Shown: positions 34,239-43,472, counted from the first letter of the stretch. The stretch is 64,000 nucleotides of DNA from Pseudarthrobacter sp. C4D7 (GCF_013359725.1 NZ_JABFMW010000005.1:123198-187197); one strand, 5' to 3'. Program-made: numbers and translations. Notes: generated by a model from the sequence alone, not told the origin.

Positions 34239-35660
34239 ATGACTGTGACTACGCATCCAGACTTCAGTTCCCCCCGGATCGCAATCCTGGGAGGTGGTCC
34301 CGGCGGATATGAAGCTGCCATGGTGGCCGCCTCTTTGGGGGCGACGGTCACCGTGATCGAACGTGCCGGACTCGGTGGGTCCGCGGTGCTGACCGATGTA
34401 GTCCCCTCCAAGACCCTCATTGCCACGGCTGACCTGATGACCCGCGTGGCAGAGGCCGGCGAGCTCGGGGTGAAGTTCGACGTCGACGGCGGCGACTTCG
34501 TGCCGGTCATGCGCGCCGACCTCAAGCACATCAACGACCGCCTCCTCGACCTTGCCCGCAACCAGTCCCGGGACATCCGCGACGGCCTGGAGAAACAGGG
34601 TGTGCGCATCATCGAGGGCTCGGGCCGGCTTCTGGACAACCACCGCATCGAGGTCCTCACCGTGGACGGCACCGAGACCGTCGAGGTGGACACCATCCTC
34701 CTGGCGGTGGGCGCCCACCCCCGCGAGCTGGAAACGGCCCGCCCGGACGGCGAACGGATCCTGAACTGGACCCAGATCTACAACCTCGACGAACTGCCTG
34801 AGGAACTCATTGTGGTGGGTTCCGGCGTGACCGGCGCTGAATTCGCTTCCGCCTACAACGGCCTGGGCTCCAAGGTCACGCTGGTCTCCAGCCGCGACCG
34901 CGTGCTGCCCGGCTCCGACGTTGACGCCGCCGTGGTGCTGGAGGAAGTCTTCGAGCGCCGCGGTGTGCGGGTCCTGTCCCGTTCCCGTGCCCAGACCGTG
35001 GAGCGCACGGACGACGGCGTGGTGGTCACCCTCTCCGACGGGACCCAGGTGACCGGCAGCCACTGCCTCCTGTGCCTCGGCTCCATCCCCAACACCGCCG
35101 GGATTGGCCTCGAGGAGGCCGGCGTGGCCGTCAGCGAGAGCGGCCACATCAAGGTGGACGGTGTCTCCCGCACCACGGCCCCGAACATCTACGCCGCCGG
35201 CGACGCCACTGGCGTCCTGCCGCTGGCATCGGTCGCCGCCATGCAGGGCCGGATCGCTGTGGCGCACTTCATGGGCGACGGCGTCACCCCGCTCAAGCTC
35301 CACCAGGTGGCCTCCAACATCTTCACCTCGCCCGAGATCGCGAACGTGGGCGTCTCCGAAGCCGAGATTGAGTCCGGTAAATACCAGGCGGACATCATCA
35401 AGCTATCCCTCCGCAGCAATGCCCGCGCCAAGATGCGCAACGCCAAGGACGGGTTCGTGAAGATCTTCGCCCGGAAGGGTTCCGGCACGGTGATCGGCGG
35501 CGTAGTCGTAGGGCCCAACGCCTCTGAGCTGATCTTCCCCATCGCCATCGCGGTCAAGCAGAAGCTGCACGTCGACGACGTCGCCAGCACCTTCACCGTG
35601 TACCCGTCGCTCACCGGGTCCATCTCCGAGGCCGCCCGCCGCCTGCACGTCCACATGTAG
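34239..35660 (+). CDS. lpdA: NAD(P)H-quinone dehydrogenase, LpdA type
   Basis: A 473-residue flavoprotein with the fold of lipoamide dehydrogenase but without its redox disulfide: the usual GGxCLNxGCxPSK is GGSAVLTDVVPSK here, both Cys being replaced. This matches the actinobacterial LpdA (Rv3303c) group, which reduces quinones with NAD(P)H. Other motifs are IAILGGGPGGYEAAMVAASL (FAD), VVGSGVTGAEFASAY (NAD), and IYAAGDATGVLPLASVAAMQ. ATG at 34239 lies after GGGAGAG and is preferred to an ATG 4 nt upstream in another frame. It is divergent from the nucleoside phosphorylase. Confidence 0.88.
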   Translation: MTVTTHPDFSSPRIAILGGGPGGYEAAMVAASLGATVTVIERAGLGGSAVLTDVVPSKTLIATADLMTRVAEAGELGVKFDVDGGDFVPVMRADLKHINDRLLDLARNQSRDIRDGLEKQGVRIIEGSGRLLDNHRIEVLTVDGTETVEVDTILLAVGAHPRELETARPDGERILNWTQIYNLDELPEELIVVGSGVTGAEFASAYNGLGSKVTLVSSRDRVLPGSDVDAAVVLEEVFERRGVRVLSRSRAQTVERTDDGVVVTLSDGTQVTGSHCLLCLGSIPNTAGIGLEEAGVAVSESGHIKVDGVSRTTAPNIYAAGDATGVLPLASVAAMQGRIAVAHFMGDGVTPLKLHQVASNIFTSPEIANVGVSEAEIESGKYQADIIKLSLRSNARAKMRNAKDGFVKIFARKGSGTVIGGVVVGPNASELIFPIAIAVKQKLHVDDVASTFTVYPSLTGSISEAARRLHVHM

Positions 35661-35692
35661 CCAGCCGAGAATTGCCTCGGCAGCGAACTCCG

Positions 35693-35726
35693 GCACCGGC
35701 GTCCCAGGGCGCCGGTGCTTCGCTTT
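35693..35726 (+). terminator. Terminator after lpdA
   Basis: Arms at 35693-35701 and 35710-35718 pair perfectly over 9 bp, followed by TTCGCTTT. It lies 33 bp after the lpdA stop and separates it from the next tetR promoter. Confidence 0.75.
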
Positions 35727-35776
35727 AAGCCGGGAGAGCTGGGGGCGCGTTGGCCGCCGAGGGCGGGATAACGCCG

Positions 35777-35814
35777 TTTACACTCCGACACTTTATGACT
35801 ATATTGTCAGAGTG
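35777..35814 (+). promoter_or_regulatory. Promoter and overlapping operator of the tetR-SDR pair
   Basis: TTTACA (35777-35782), a 17-bp spacer and TATATT (35800-35805) make a near-consensus housekeeping promoter. The GTG start at 35812 lies 6 nt after the -10 box, so the message is probably leaderless. An inverted repeat, CACTCCGACA (35781-35790) against TGTCAGAGTG (35805-35814) with one mismatch, spans the promoter and start. This suits repression by the TetR protein it precedes. Confidence 0.75.
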
Positions 35815-36384
35815 CCGAGCCGTTCTGACGAGATCATCGATGCGGCCTACGTGTGCTTCACGCGCCACGGGGCCCGCCGGACGACGATGCACGACCTGTC
35901 CGAGCAGGCGGGCCTGTCCCGTCCTGCCCTGTACCAGTACTTCCGGAGCAAGGAGGAAGTGTTCCGGTCTTTGGTCGAGCGTCTGCTGGCCGATGCCCTG
36001 TCCGCTTCCGAGCGCGCCGCGGAAACGGAAGGGCCGCCGGAACGCCGGCTGGAGGGGATCCTGGCGGCCAAGCTTGGCCTCGTGATGCAGATCTGGCGGG
36101 ACAGCCCGGCGCACGCCGGGGAACTCCTGGGAGTCGATGCCCGCCTGGGCGCCGAGGTGCTCGGACGCTACGACGAAGCCATGCTCCAGCTGCTGACCCG
36201 GACCATCCACGGGGCTTACCCGGCGGCGGACGCCCGGGAAGCTGCCGAAATCCTGCTGGCTTTCACCCGAGGCCTGGAGGCGGGAGTTTCCGACCCCGCC
36301 GCGTTGCCCGGCCGCCTCCGCCGCGGCGTCACCATCTTTGTCACCGGACTCAACAACCTCACCCCAAGGAAAGAAACATCATGA
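35812..36384 (+). CDS. TetR/AcrR family regulator of the adjacent SDR
   Basis: A 190-residue repressor type with helix-turn-helix TTMHDLSEQAGLSRPALYQ then YFRSKEEVF (about 24-51) and a helical ligand domain. The frame begins at GTG, directly under a near-consensus promoter, so no ribosome site is expected. Its stop overlaps the SDR start by 4 nt, so the two are co-translated and the SDR is the likely target or part of the response. An inverted repeat over the promoter suggests self-control. The inducer is unknown. Confidence 0.88.
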   Translation: MPSRSDEIIDAAYVCFTRHGARRTTMHDLSEQAGLSRPALYQYFRSKEEVFRSLVERLLADALSASERAAETEGPPERRLEGILAAKLGLVMQIWRDSPAHAGELLGVDARLGAEVLGRYDEAMLQLLTRTIHGAYPAADAREAAEILLAFTRGLEAGVSDPAALPGRLRRGVTIFVTGLNNLTPRKETS

Positions 36385-37211
36385 CCACCGCTGTTCTGAT
36401 TACCGGAGCGTCCTCCGGCATTGGCCGGGCTACCGCTGAGCGGCTGCTCCGCCGGCCCGGGTTCACCGTCTACGCCACGGCGCGCCGGCCGGAAACCATC
36501 GAAGACCTGCGGACTGCGGGGGCCCAGGTCCTGGCACTCGACGTCACCGATGAATCGTCCATGGCCGCCGCCGTCCGCGCCGTGGAGGAACAGCACGGCA
36601 GCGTCGGAGTGCTCATCAACAATGCCGGCTACGGCGAGTACGGCACGATCGAGGAGGCCGAACTGGACGCGGTCAGGCGGCAGTTCGAGACTAACGTGTT
36701 CGGTTTTTCCCGGATGATCCAGCTGGTCCTGCCGGGGATGCGGGCGGCCGGAGCCGGCCGCATCATCAACATTGGCTCCATGGGCGGCCGGGTCACGTTC
36801 CCCGTGGGCGGCTACTACCACGCCACCAAGTACGCGGTGGAGGCCATCACGGACGCGCTTCGCTTCGAGACCGCGCCCTTTGGCATCCATGCCTCCTTGA
36901 TCGCCCCGGGCCTGATCCGCACCGGCTTTGGCGCCACCGCAGCCCGGAGCCTGGCAGCCTCCGGCAGCGCGGCAGGGCCCTACGCCGAGCTGAGGGCCGC
37001 CGCGGACGAGCAAATGGCCGCCTCCTACGCTTCGCCGGTCCTCGCTGCCGAACCGGACACCGTGGCCAGCGCGGTTGAGCACGCCGCAACATCGGGCCGG
37101 CCCCGGGCCCGCTACACGGTCACCCCGGCCGCCAAAGCCATCGTCCAGTCCCGGCGGTTCCTGGGATCCGGTCTCTTCGACGCCTACCTCCGCCTGCAGT
37201 TCAGGAAATGA
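36381..37211 (+). CDS. Short-chain dehydrogenase/reductase
   Basis: A classical SDR of 276 residues: cofactor loop ITGASSGIGRATAERL (about 7-22), LDVTDES, INNAGYGEYG, catalytic Ser in INIGSMGG, and YHATKYAVEAI (Tyr-x3-Lys). After the core it extends about 80 residues with a basic C-terminus, as in SDRs acting on bulky or lipid-like substrates. ATG at 36381 overlaps the tetR stop and follows AAGGAAAG. The substrate cannot be told from sequence. A gene remnant and an aldehyde dehydrogenase lie directly downstream, convergent. Confidence 0.88.
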   Translation: MTTAVLITGASSGIGRATAERLLRRPGFTVYATARRPETIEDLRTAGAQVLALDVTDESSMAAAVRAVEEQHGSVGVLINNAGYGEYGTIEEAELDAVRRQFETNVFGFSRMIQLVLPGMRAAGAGRIINIGSMGGRVTFPVGGYYHATKYAVEAITDALRFETAPFGIHASLIAPGLIRTGFGATAARSLAASGSAAGPYAELRAAADEQMAASYASPVLAAEPDTVASAVEHAATSGRPRARYTVTPAAKAIVQSRRFLGSGLFDAYLRLQFRK

Positions 37212-37229
37212 ACCCCACCGGCACCTGGC

Positions 37230-37386
37230 CTGCACCCTTCGATTCCTCGGCAGGGGAGGGCGCCGGCCGCGGTTCCACCAGGTAACGCCGCTGGGACCGG
37301 TGGTCAAGCGCAGCATCGCGAAGCAGCACCAGCGCTGGCTCGAGGCGCTCATGCAGACCGCAGACTCGCGGGCTGTCCGGTCCTAA
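37230..37386 (+). pseudogene. Possible 3' remnant of a gene
   Basis: The last about 45 codons before a TAA at 37384-37386 read as protein-like sequence (HQVTPLGPVVKRSIAKQHQR, then WLEALMQTADSR) with third-position GC close to that of real genes here. Nothing upstream in that frame looks coding; it runs out of phase through the end of the SDR gene. The tail resembles the last helix of SRPBCC/polyketide-cyclase-like proteins, a tentative match. I read it as the remnant of a deleted gene. It overlaps the stop of the convergent aldehyde dehydrogenase by 4 nt. Confidence 0.35.
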
Positions 37387-38840
37387 AACGGGTACGGGGC
37401 GATGTCCGGGCGCATGGTGAGCCACTGGATCTCGGTGAACGACTCCATGTTGGCGTGATGTCCGCCGATCCGCGAGCCGTTCCCGGAATTCTTCATCCCG
37501 CCGAAGGGGGAGTTTGCCTCGTCCGAAACGGTCTGTTCGTTGATGTGGACCTTCCCGGAGTCCAGGCGGTCCGCGATGGCCATGGCCATGCCGACGTCTC
37601 CCAGGATGCCGATGGACAGGCCGTACTCGTTGTCGTTGGCCAGTGCCACCGCCTCGTCAAGGGTGGAGAACTTCATGACCGGCGCCACGGGGCCGAAGAT
37701 CTCGTCTTTCCACGCCGGGCTGTCCACGGCCAGGTCCACCAGCACGGTGGGCTGGTAGAAGCGGCCGTCGTGGGTGCCGCCGGCGGCCAGCCGGGCGCCT
37801 GCCCGGACTGCGTCCTGGACGATCCCGTCCACCCGGTGCAGCTGGCGCTCATCGATCACCGGCCCCAGGGCCACGGTGCCGCTCTTGGGATCTCCCACGG
37901 GAAGGTGCGCCGCCTTTCCGGACAGGGCGGCAACGTAGTCGTCGTAGATGTCTTCATGCACGATGTGCCGGCCCGCCGCCATGCAGATCTGGCCCTGGTG
38001 CATGAAGGAGCCGAAGGCGGCCGCGGACGCCGCCCTGGCCAGGTCGGCGCCCGGCAGCACGATCAGCGCGTTGTTGCCGCCCAGTTCCAGGTGCGCCCGC
38101 TTCAGCAGCCGGCCGGCGGTCTCGCCGATCTTCCGGCCGGCCGCCGTCGAGCCGGTGAAGGCGATCACGCGGACCTCGGGGGCTTCGACGACGGCGGCGC
38201 CGATGTCCGCGCCGCCGGGCAGCAGGGAGAGCAGGCCCTGCGGGAGTCCAGCCTCCTCGAAGATCCGCATCACGGTCACGCCGCCACAGACCGCCGTGCG
38301 CGGGTCCGGCTTGAGCAGCACGGCGTTGCCCAGCGCCAGGGCCGGAGCGACGGCCCGGATGGAGAGGATCAGCGGAAAGTTGAACGGAGCGATCACCGAG
38401 ACGACGCCCACCGGCCTGCGCCGGGCGAACGACCAGCGGTTCTCGTTGGAGGTCAGCACGTCGCCGGCCGGGAGCGAGGGGAGCGCAGACGCGTCATAGC
38501 ATTCGTTCGCGGCGATATGCGTTTCCAGCCCGGCCTTGGGCGGGATACCGCCGGATTCCCGGACGATCCAGTCCTGGATCTCTGCGGCATGCTCCTCCCA
38601 GAGCTGCCCCGCACGGCGCAGCACCGCCGCACGGTCCTCGGGGTTGCGGGCGGCCCATTCCTTCTGCGCCGCCGCGGCGGCGGCCGCTGCCTCCCTGACG
38701 TCATCGACGGAGGCGACGCCGTAGGTGCCCAGCTGCCCGCCGGTGGCCGGCTCGATGCTGGCGCCGGTACCGCCGCCGCCCGCCCGCCAGCCGTTGAGGT
38801 AGATCTTGCCTTCCCAGCGGGCGGAGTCGAGCAGGGACAT
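37383..38840 (-). CDS. Aldehyde dehydrogenase, benzaldehyde/vanillin type
   Basis: An NAD(P)-dependent aldehyde dehydrogenase of 485 residues. It has VIAPFNFPLILSIRAVAPAL (about 147-166), KPDPRTAVCGG, FTGSTAAGRKIGE, the general base Glu in LELGGNNALIV (about 247-257) and the catalytic Cys in HQGQICMAAGR (about 281-291). KPDPRTAV and the overall pattern are closest to XylC-like benzaldehyde dehydrogenases, so an aromatic aldehyde is a fair guess. ATG at 38840 follows AAAGGACCACC. No other aromatic-degradation genes lie nearby, so the substrate remains open. Confidence 0.85.
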   Translation of the reverse strand: MSLLDSARWEGKIYLNGWRAGGGGTGASIEPATGGQLGTYGVASVDDVREAAAAAAAAQKEWAARNPEDRAAVLRRAGQLWEEHAAEIQDWIVRESGGIPPKAGLETHIAANECYDASALPSLPAGDVLTSNENRWSFARRRPVGVVSVIAPFNFPLILSIRAVAPALALGNAVLLKPDPRTAVCGGVTVMRIFEEAGLPQGLLSLLPGGADIGAAVVEAPEVRVIAFTGSTAAGRKIGETAGRLLKRAHLELGGNNALIVLPGADLARAASAAAFGSFMHQGQICMAAGRHIVHEDIYDDYVAALSGKAAHLPVGDPKSGTVALGPVIDERQLHRVDGIVQDAVRAGARLAAGGTHDGRFYQPTVLVDLAVDSPAWKDEIFGPVAPVMKFSTLDEAVALANDNEYGLSIGILGDVGMAMAIADRLDSGKVHINEQTVSDEANSPFGGMKNSGNGSRIGGHHANMESFTEIQWLTMRPDIAPYPF

Positions 38841-38980
38841 AGGGTGGTCCTTTCGTTGGTCCGGACGTCAGGCATCCGGCCCGGAAGATGGGAGCGCGGG
38901 TCAGTCCCGTCCATCACATGCTGTGCAGGCGCCGCCGTCAAGGGCACGGACGGGAAAGGCAGCGGTATCCGGGCGGATCT

Positions 38981-39616
38981 TTAGGCCGGGGCCGGGAGCG
39001 TGTTCCGGGATGCCGGGTCCCGCCGCGCCAGCCGTGCGGCCACCAGGTAGACAATGCCGGTTATCAGGGGAACCGCGCTTGCGGCGGCCAGTGAGGCCGC
39101 AGGCCCTGACCGGCCAAGAACTGTGACCAGCAGCGGCAGCGTGCCAAGGGCCAGCAGCAGCCAGCCGGCGGGGCCTGACCGTTTCAGCCCGAGGACAGCG
39201 GCCGGGAACGCCAAGGCGACGACGCCGATGGCCACCACCGGCCCGACTGAATCCTGGAGGCTGCGGGCCGTCGCGGGATCCAGGGCGAACCACACGCAGG
39301 CCACTACCAGTACCGCGGCCAGCAGAATCAGCAGGGGAGAGGCCACCGCCGGCCGGAACCACGCGAGGGCCGCAAGGACCAGCATGGGCACAAACCAGGA
39401 CAGGGTCATCATCAGCCCCGCCATGCCGCCGGGCTGATCCATGGCGTAGCCGCCAATGAAGGCCACGGCCGCCGCGGTGAAGACCGTCATGACCACCGCG
39501 CCCATCTTCACCAGGGCACGGGCCCGGCGCTGCGGATCCTTCTCCCGGACCAGGACCACGCCGGCCACGGCGGCGAGCACCACCGCGGCGAACGCCAGAA
39601 TGAGGGGGAAGGACAT
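38981..39616 (-). CDS. Polytopic membrane protein, function unknown
   Basis: A 211-residue, Ala/Leu/Val-rich protein with six or so predicted membrane helices, beginning SFPLILAFAAVVLAAVAGVV and followed by a basic loop EKDPQRRARAL. No catalytic or transport motif is visible. ATG at 39616 has GGAGG about 6 nt upstream on the minus strand, which decides the start. It lies 86 bp downstream of the nitrate-assimilation operon on the same strand and may be read through from it, but a functional link is not shown. Confidence 0.7.
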   Translation of the reverse strand: MSFPLILAFAAVVLAAVAGVVLVREKDPQRRARALVKMGAVVMTVFTAAAVAFIGGYAMDQPGGMAGLMMTLSWFVPMLVLAALAWFRPAVASPLLILLAAVLVVACVWFALDPATARSLQDSVGPVVAIGVVALAFPAAVLGLKRSGPAGWLLLALGTLPLLVTVLGRSGPAASLAAASAVPLITGIVYLVAARLARRDPASRNTLPAPA

Positions 39617-39702
39617 TGGGGGCCTCCTGCAGACGGTGGAATCCTGTGACCATTCAAGTCCGGCCGGAAGCCGCTGCCAAGGGAACAAAGCCCCGCATGC
39701 GG

Positions 39703-41256
39703 CTAGGCTGCGGCCGCCTGGAAATGCCGTTCGATGAGGCCCTTGATGTCCTCATGGCAACCACCGCATCCGGTGCCGGCACGGGTGGCCTTGGACACCT
39801 CTGCCACGGTGGAACAGCCATCAGAGGCTGCCGTCATGATGGCAGCGCCACTGACCCCCGCGCAGCGGCACACGGTGCCGGCAGGGTCGGCAGCCCCGCC
39901 TCCGGGCAGCTGGTCCGGTCCATCCAGGCGCAGGAGCAGTGACCGGTCGGCGGGCAGCTCGGCCCCCCGTTCGAACAGTCCCACGAGTTCGGCCGCAGTC
40001 CGGGGCATGCCCACCGCCAACAGGCCTTCCAGCACACCGCCACGGGTGGTCATCTTGACGTACCGGCCGTGCTCCGGATCGGCCCACTGCGACACGTGCC
40101 GGCGCGGGCGTCCGTTGACCGCTCCGGCCGTGAGAATTTCCTCGTCCCATGGCTCGGCAGCGTTGTCCCCGGCCACGGCCAGGTTCATCCCCCGGGCCTT
40201 CAGGACCACGACGCCGGGCTGTTCCGGCGGCAGCGCGGGCAGTACGTCCGCGTCCGCCCCCTCTGCCAACAGGGTGAGGTAGCCGGCGAGCCATTCGGCC
40301 TGCCGCCAGCCCGGCCCCACCAGCCCGGACGGGCCGGAGGCATGGCGGCAGGCGGCGCAGCCCGGATCCGGGCAGCGGACCTCGGCGCAGTCACCAATGG
40401 CGAAGATGTGCGGCTCGTGGTGGGCCCGCAGCCGGTGATCCACCAAAATCCCGGTGCCGGTGGACAGGCCGCAGCCTTCGGCCAGCTCTGTCCGGGGACG
40501 GACGCCGCACGAGATGACCAGGAGGTCGCCGTCGATTGCCGACCCGTCGTCGAGCAGCAAAGCCGAGAACCCGCCGTCGGGCGCGTTGTGCTCAACGCCG
40601 GTGGACCGGGCGTTCCCGGCCACACGGACGCCGCAGCGCCGCAGCCCCGCGGCCAGGACGGCCCCGCCGCCGCGGTCGATGCTGCGGCCCAGGGGATGCG
40701 GGCCGTTGTGGACCACGGTCACCGTGGCACCTTCCTCAGAAGCTGCCAGCGCCGTCTCCAGGCCGAGGACGCCGCCGCCCAGGACCACCACGCGCTTGCC
40801 GCCGTCCACCGCCTGCCGCAGGACTTCCGCGTCGCGCAGGTCCCGCAGTGCCGTGACGCCGGCAGGCAGCACGGGGGAGGAGGGGTCCGGATTGATGCCG
40901 GTGAGGTTGGGAATCACCGGCCGGGATCCGGTGGCGAACACCAGCCGGTCGTAGTGCACGGACGCGCCGTCGGAGAGAACCACCTGCTGCCGCGCCCGGT
41001 CTACGCGCCGGACGCGGATGCCCAGCCGGATGTCCACTCCTTCCGCAGCCAGGTCTGAGGTGTCGGTGAGGGCCAGGGCGTCAGCGGTGGTTCGGCCGAC
41101 GCCGAGATCGGCCACCAGGACGCGGTTGTAGGCGGCCTCGGCTTCCTCGCCGAGCACCGTGAGCCGGACGTGTCCGCTGCGCACGGCGGGGAGGAGCTCG
41201 TCCACCAGCCGGGCGGCCACGGGACCGAACCCCACAATGACAATCTGCTCGCTCAT
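39703..41256 (-). CDS. Assimilatory nitrate reductase electron-transfer flavoprotein (NirB-like N-terminus plus BFD domain)
   Basis: A 517-residue flavoprotein with FAD site IVIVGFGPVAARLVDEL (about 5-21), NAD(P)H site VVVLGGGVLGLETALAASEE (about 155-174), FAIGDCAEVRC, a second small domain, and at the C-terminus a BFD-like [2Fe-2S] site VCRCAGVSG with GTGCGGC. It lacks the siroheme domain. It should pass electrons from NAD(P)H to the molybdenum subunit encoded immediately upstream, whose stop it overlaps by 4 nt. It is a paralogue of the first half of NirB in this window and of the short flavoprotein at 24.9 kb. Confidence 0.85.
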   Translation of the reverse strand: MSEQIVIVGFGPVAARLVDELLPAVRSGHVRLTVLGEEAEAAYNRVLVADLGVGRTTADALALTDTSDLAAEGVDIRLGIRVRRVDRARQQVVLSDGASVHYDRLVFATGSRPVIPNLTGINPDPSSPVLPAGVTALRDLRDAEVLRQAVDGGKRVVVLGGGVLGLETALAASEEGATVTVVHNGPHPLGRSIDRGGGAVLAAGLRRCGVRVAGNARSTGVEHNAPDGGFSALLLDDGSAIDGDLLVISCGVRPRTELAEGCGLSTGTGILVDHRLRAHHEPHIFAIGDCAEVRCPDPGCAACRHASGPSGLVGPGWRQAEWLAGYLTLLAEGADADVLPALPPEQPGVVVLKARGMNLAVAGDNAAEPWDEEILTAGAVNGRPRRHVSQWADPEHGRYVKMTTRGGVLEGLLAVGMPRTAAELVGLFERGAELPADRSLLLRLDGPDQLPGGGAADPAGTVCRCAGVSGAAIMTAASDGCSTVAEVSKATRAGTGCGGCHEDIKGLIERHFQAAAA

Positions 41257-43472
41257 GAGGCCTCCGTTGTTTGCAGCATGCGGGCGGATTCGGGTGCGGT
41301 CACGGGCCGGACCCAGACGGTGTTGAACTTGAACTCGGGCATCCCGGACACCGGATCAGTGGCGGCTTCCGTCAACCGGTTGGCGCTCTCCGCCCCGGGA
41401 AAATGGAAGGGCAGGAAGACCGTCTCTGGACGGATGGCAGTGCTGAGCTCCGCCCGGCACACCACCTCGCCGCGGCCGTTGGACACCGACACCAGCGTTC
41501 CGGCACCGATGCCCATGGCGGCTGCCGCCCCAGGGTGGAGCTGCATCCTTGCTGCGGGCTGCACGGCGGCCAGCTCGGGCACCCGTCGGGTCTGGGCCCC
41601 GGATTGGTAGTGCTCCAGGAGGCGGCCGGTGATGAGGGTCATGGGTGTGCCGGCGGGGCCTGTTGGGTTCCCGGCGGCTTCAGCTGCGGGAGTACGACGG
41701 CGGCGGGGCGCCACCGGGACCATGACCGCCTTGCCGTCGGGGTGGGCGAAGCCGTCCCGGAACAGGCGCGGCGTTCCGGTGCTGCCGGCCGGGTAGGGCC
41801 AGTAGGCAGCCTGGCCCCGGTCCAGCATGGCGTAGTCGATGCCGGAGTAGTCAGCCAGGCCGCCCGCGGAGGCCCGGCGGAGTTCTTCGAAGACCGTTTC
41901 CGGGTCCTCGCTGTAGGTGGAGGGGGCGTCCAGCCGCTCGGCCAGGCGGGCCATGATCCACAGCTCGCTGCGGGCGCCGGCTGGAGGGGAAATGGCGCGG
42001 CGGCGGCGCAGCACGCGGCCTTCCAGGTTGGTCAGGGTGCCGTCCTCCTCGGCCCACTGGAGGACCGGAAGAATGAGGTCCGCTTCGGCGGCGGTTTCGG
42101 ACATGAAGAAGTCGCACACCACCAGGAAGTCCAGGCTCCGCAGCCCCTGGATCACTGCGTTGGCGTCAGGCGCTGCCACGGCGATGTTGGAGGCGTGTAC
42201 GAAAAAGCACCGCACGCCGTTGGGCTGCCCCAGGGACTTCAGCAGCTGGACGGCGGGCAGGCCAGGGCCGGGGATCAGGTCCTCGGGGACGCCCCAGACC
42301 GCGGCGACGTGTGCGCGGGCGGCGGGGTCGGTGATCTTGCGGTAGCCGGGCAGCTGGTCGGCTTTCTGGCCGTGCTCGCGGCCGCCCTGGCCGTTTCCCT
42401 GGCCGGTCAGGGTGCCATAGCCGCTGCGGGCCGAACCCGGCAGGCCCAGCAGGAGGCTGAGGTTGATGGCCGCGGTGGCGGTGTCGGTACCGTCCACATG
42501 CTGTTCCACGCCGCGGCCGGTGAGGATGTAGCTGCCGCCCCTGCGGGCCCCGGCGGCGAGCCTGCGGGCCGTTTCCCGGATCAGGTCGGCCGGGACGCCG
42601 GTGATGGACTGGACGCGTTCGGGCCAGAAGGCGTTCACGCTGCGGACCACTGCGCCGTAGCCGGAGGTGCGCTCCTGGACGTAGGCGGCGTCCACCAGGT
42701 TTTCGTGGATGACCACGTGGGAAAGGCCCAGCAGCAGGGTGAGGTCGGAGCCGGGAAGGGGCTGAAGGTGGAGGCCGGCGCCGTCGGCCGTGAAGGCCGC
42801 GGTGGCGGAGCGTCGGGGATCCACCACGATCAGCCCGCCGGCGTCGCGGGCGCCTTGGAGGTGCTGGACGAACGGGGGCATGGTTTCGGCAACGTTGGAG
42901 CCAAGCATCAGGATGGTGCTGGCGGTGTCCAGGGCATCCAGGGGGAAAGGCAGCCCGCGGTCCACGCCGAAGGCGCGCATTCCCGCCGCAGCCGCGGAGG
43001 ACATGCAGAACCTGCCGTTGTAGTCGATCCGGGACGTGCCCAGGGCCAGCCGGGCGAACTTGCCCAGCTGGTAGGCCTTTTCGTTGGTGAGCCCGCCGCC
43101 GCCGAAAACGCCGACGGCGTCCGCACCGTACCGGGCGCGGGCATCCTTCACGGCCGTGGCGGCAAGGTCCAGGGCCTGGTCCCAGCCGATGGGCCGGTGG
43201 ATGCCGTCTGCGCCTTTCAGGAGCGGCTCGGTGATCCTGCCCGCGTGGTTCAGGAGCGTGGCTGACGTCCAGCCCTTGCGGCACAGGCCGCCGCGGTTGG
43301 TGGGGAAGTCCCTGCCGGCCACATCCAGGAGCGGGGGTGCCGTGGGGCCGGCAGGAGCAGGGGCTGGGCCTGGCCCCGGCTGCGAAGCCGGGGCCAGGCC
43401 TGCCGGGGACGTGAGCGTCATGGCGCACTGCAGGGCGCAGTAGGGGCAGTGCGTGTCGGCGCTTGTGGCCAT
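41253..43472 (-). CDS. Assimilatory nitrate reductase catalytic subunit (molybdopterin oxidoreductase)
   Basis: A 739-residue bis-MGD enzyme that reduces nitrate to nitrite in the cytoplasm. The [4Fe-4S] ligands are CPYCALQC near the N-terminus and the Cys of GGLCRKGW about residue 62; cofactor-binding segments include FGGGGLTNEKAYQLGKFARL, GSNVAETMPP, TLTGQGNGQGGREHG and the C-terminal LITGRLLEHYQSG. There is no signal peptide, as expected for the assimilatory type. ATG at 43472 directly follows the narK stop; a start at 43493 inside narK is possible. The order narK - catalytic subunit - flavoprotein marks a nas operon. Confidence 0.9.
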   Translation of the reverse strand: MATSADTHCPYCALQCAMTLTSPAGLAPASQPGPGPAPAPAGPTAPPLLDVAGRDFPTNRGGLCRKGWTSATLLNHAGRITEPLLKGADGIHRPIGWDQALDLAATAVKDARARYGADAVGVFGGGGLTNEKAYQLGKFARLALGTSRIDYNGRFCMSSAAAAGMRAFGVDRGLPFPLDALDTASTILMLGSNVAETMPPFVQHLQGARDAGGLIVVDPRRSATAAFTADGAGLHLQPLPGSDLTLLLGLSHVVIHENLVDAAYVQERTSGYGAVVRSVNAFWPERVQSITGVPADLIRETARRLAAGARRGGSYILTGRGVEQHVDGTDTATAAINLSLLLGLPGSARSGYGTLTGQGNGQGGREHGQKADQLPGYRKITDPAARAHVAAVWGVPEDLIPGPGLPAVQLLKSLGQPNGVRCFFVHASNIAVAAPDANAVIQGLRSLDFLVVCDFFMSETAAEADLILPVLQWAEEDGTLTNLEGRVLRRRRAISPPAGARSELWIMARLAERLDAPSTYSEDPETVFEELRRASAGGLADYSGIDYAMLDRGQAAYWPYPAGSTGTPRLFRDGFAHPDGKAVMVPVAPRRRRTPAAEAAGNPTGPAGTPMTLITGRLLEHYQSGAQTRRVPELAAVQPAARMQLHPGAAAAMGIGAGTLVSVSNGRGEVVCRAELSTAIRPETVFLPFHFPGAESANRLTEAATDPVSGMPEFKFNTVWVRPVTAPESARMLQTTEAS

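Noticed and set aside
41271..43265. 664-codon plus-strand frame opposite the nitrate reductase
   Set aside because: Antisense shadow of a strongly supported molybdopterin enzyme.
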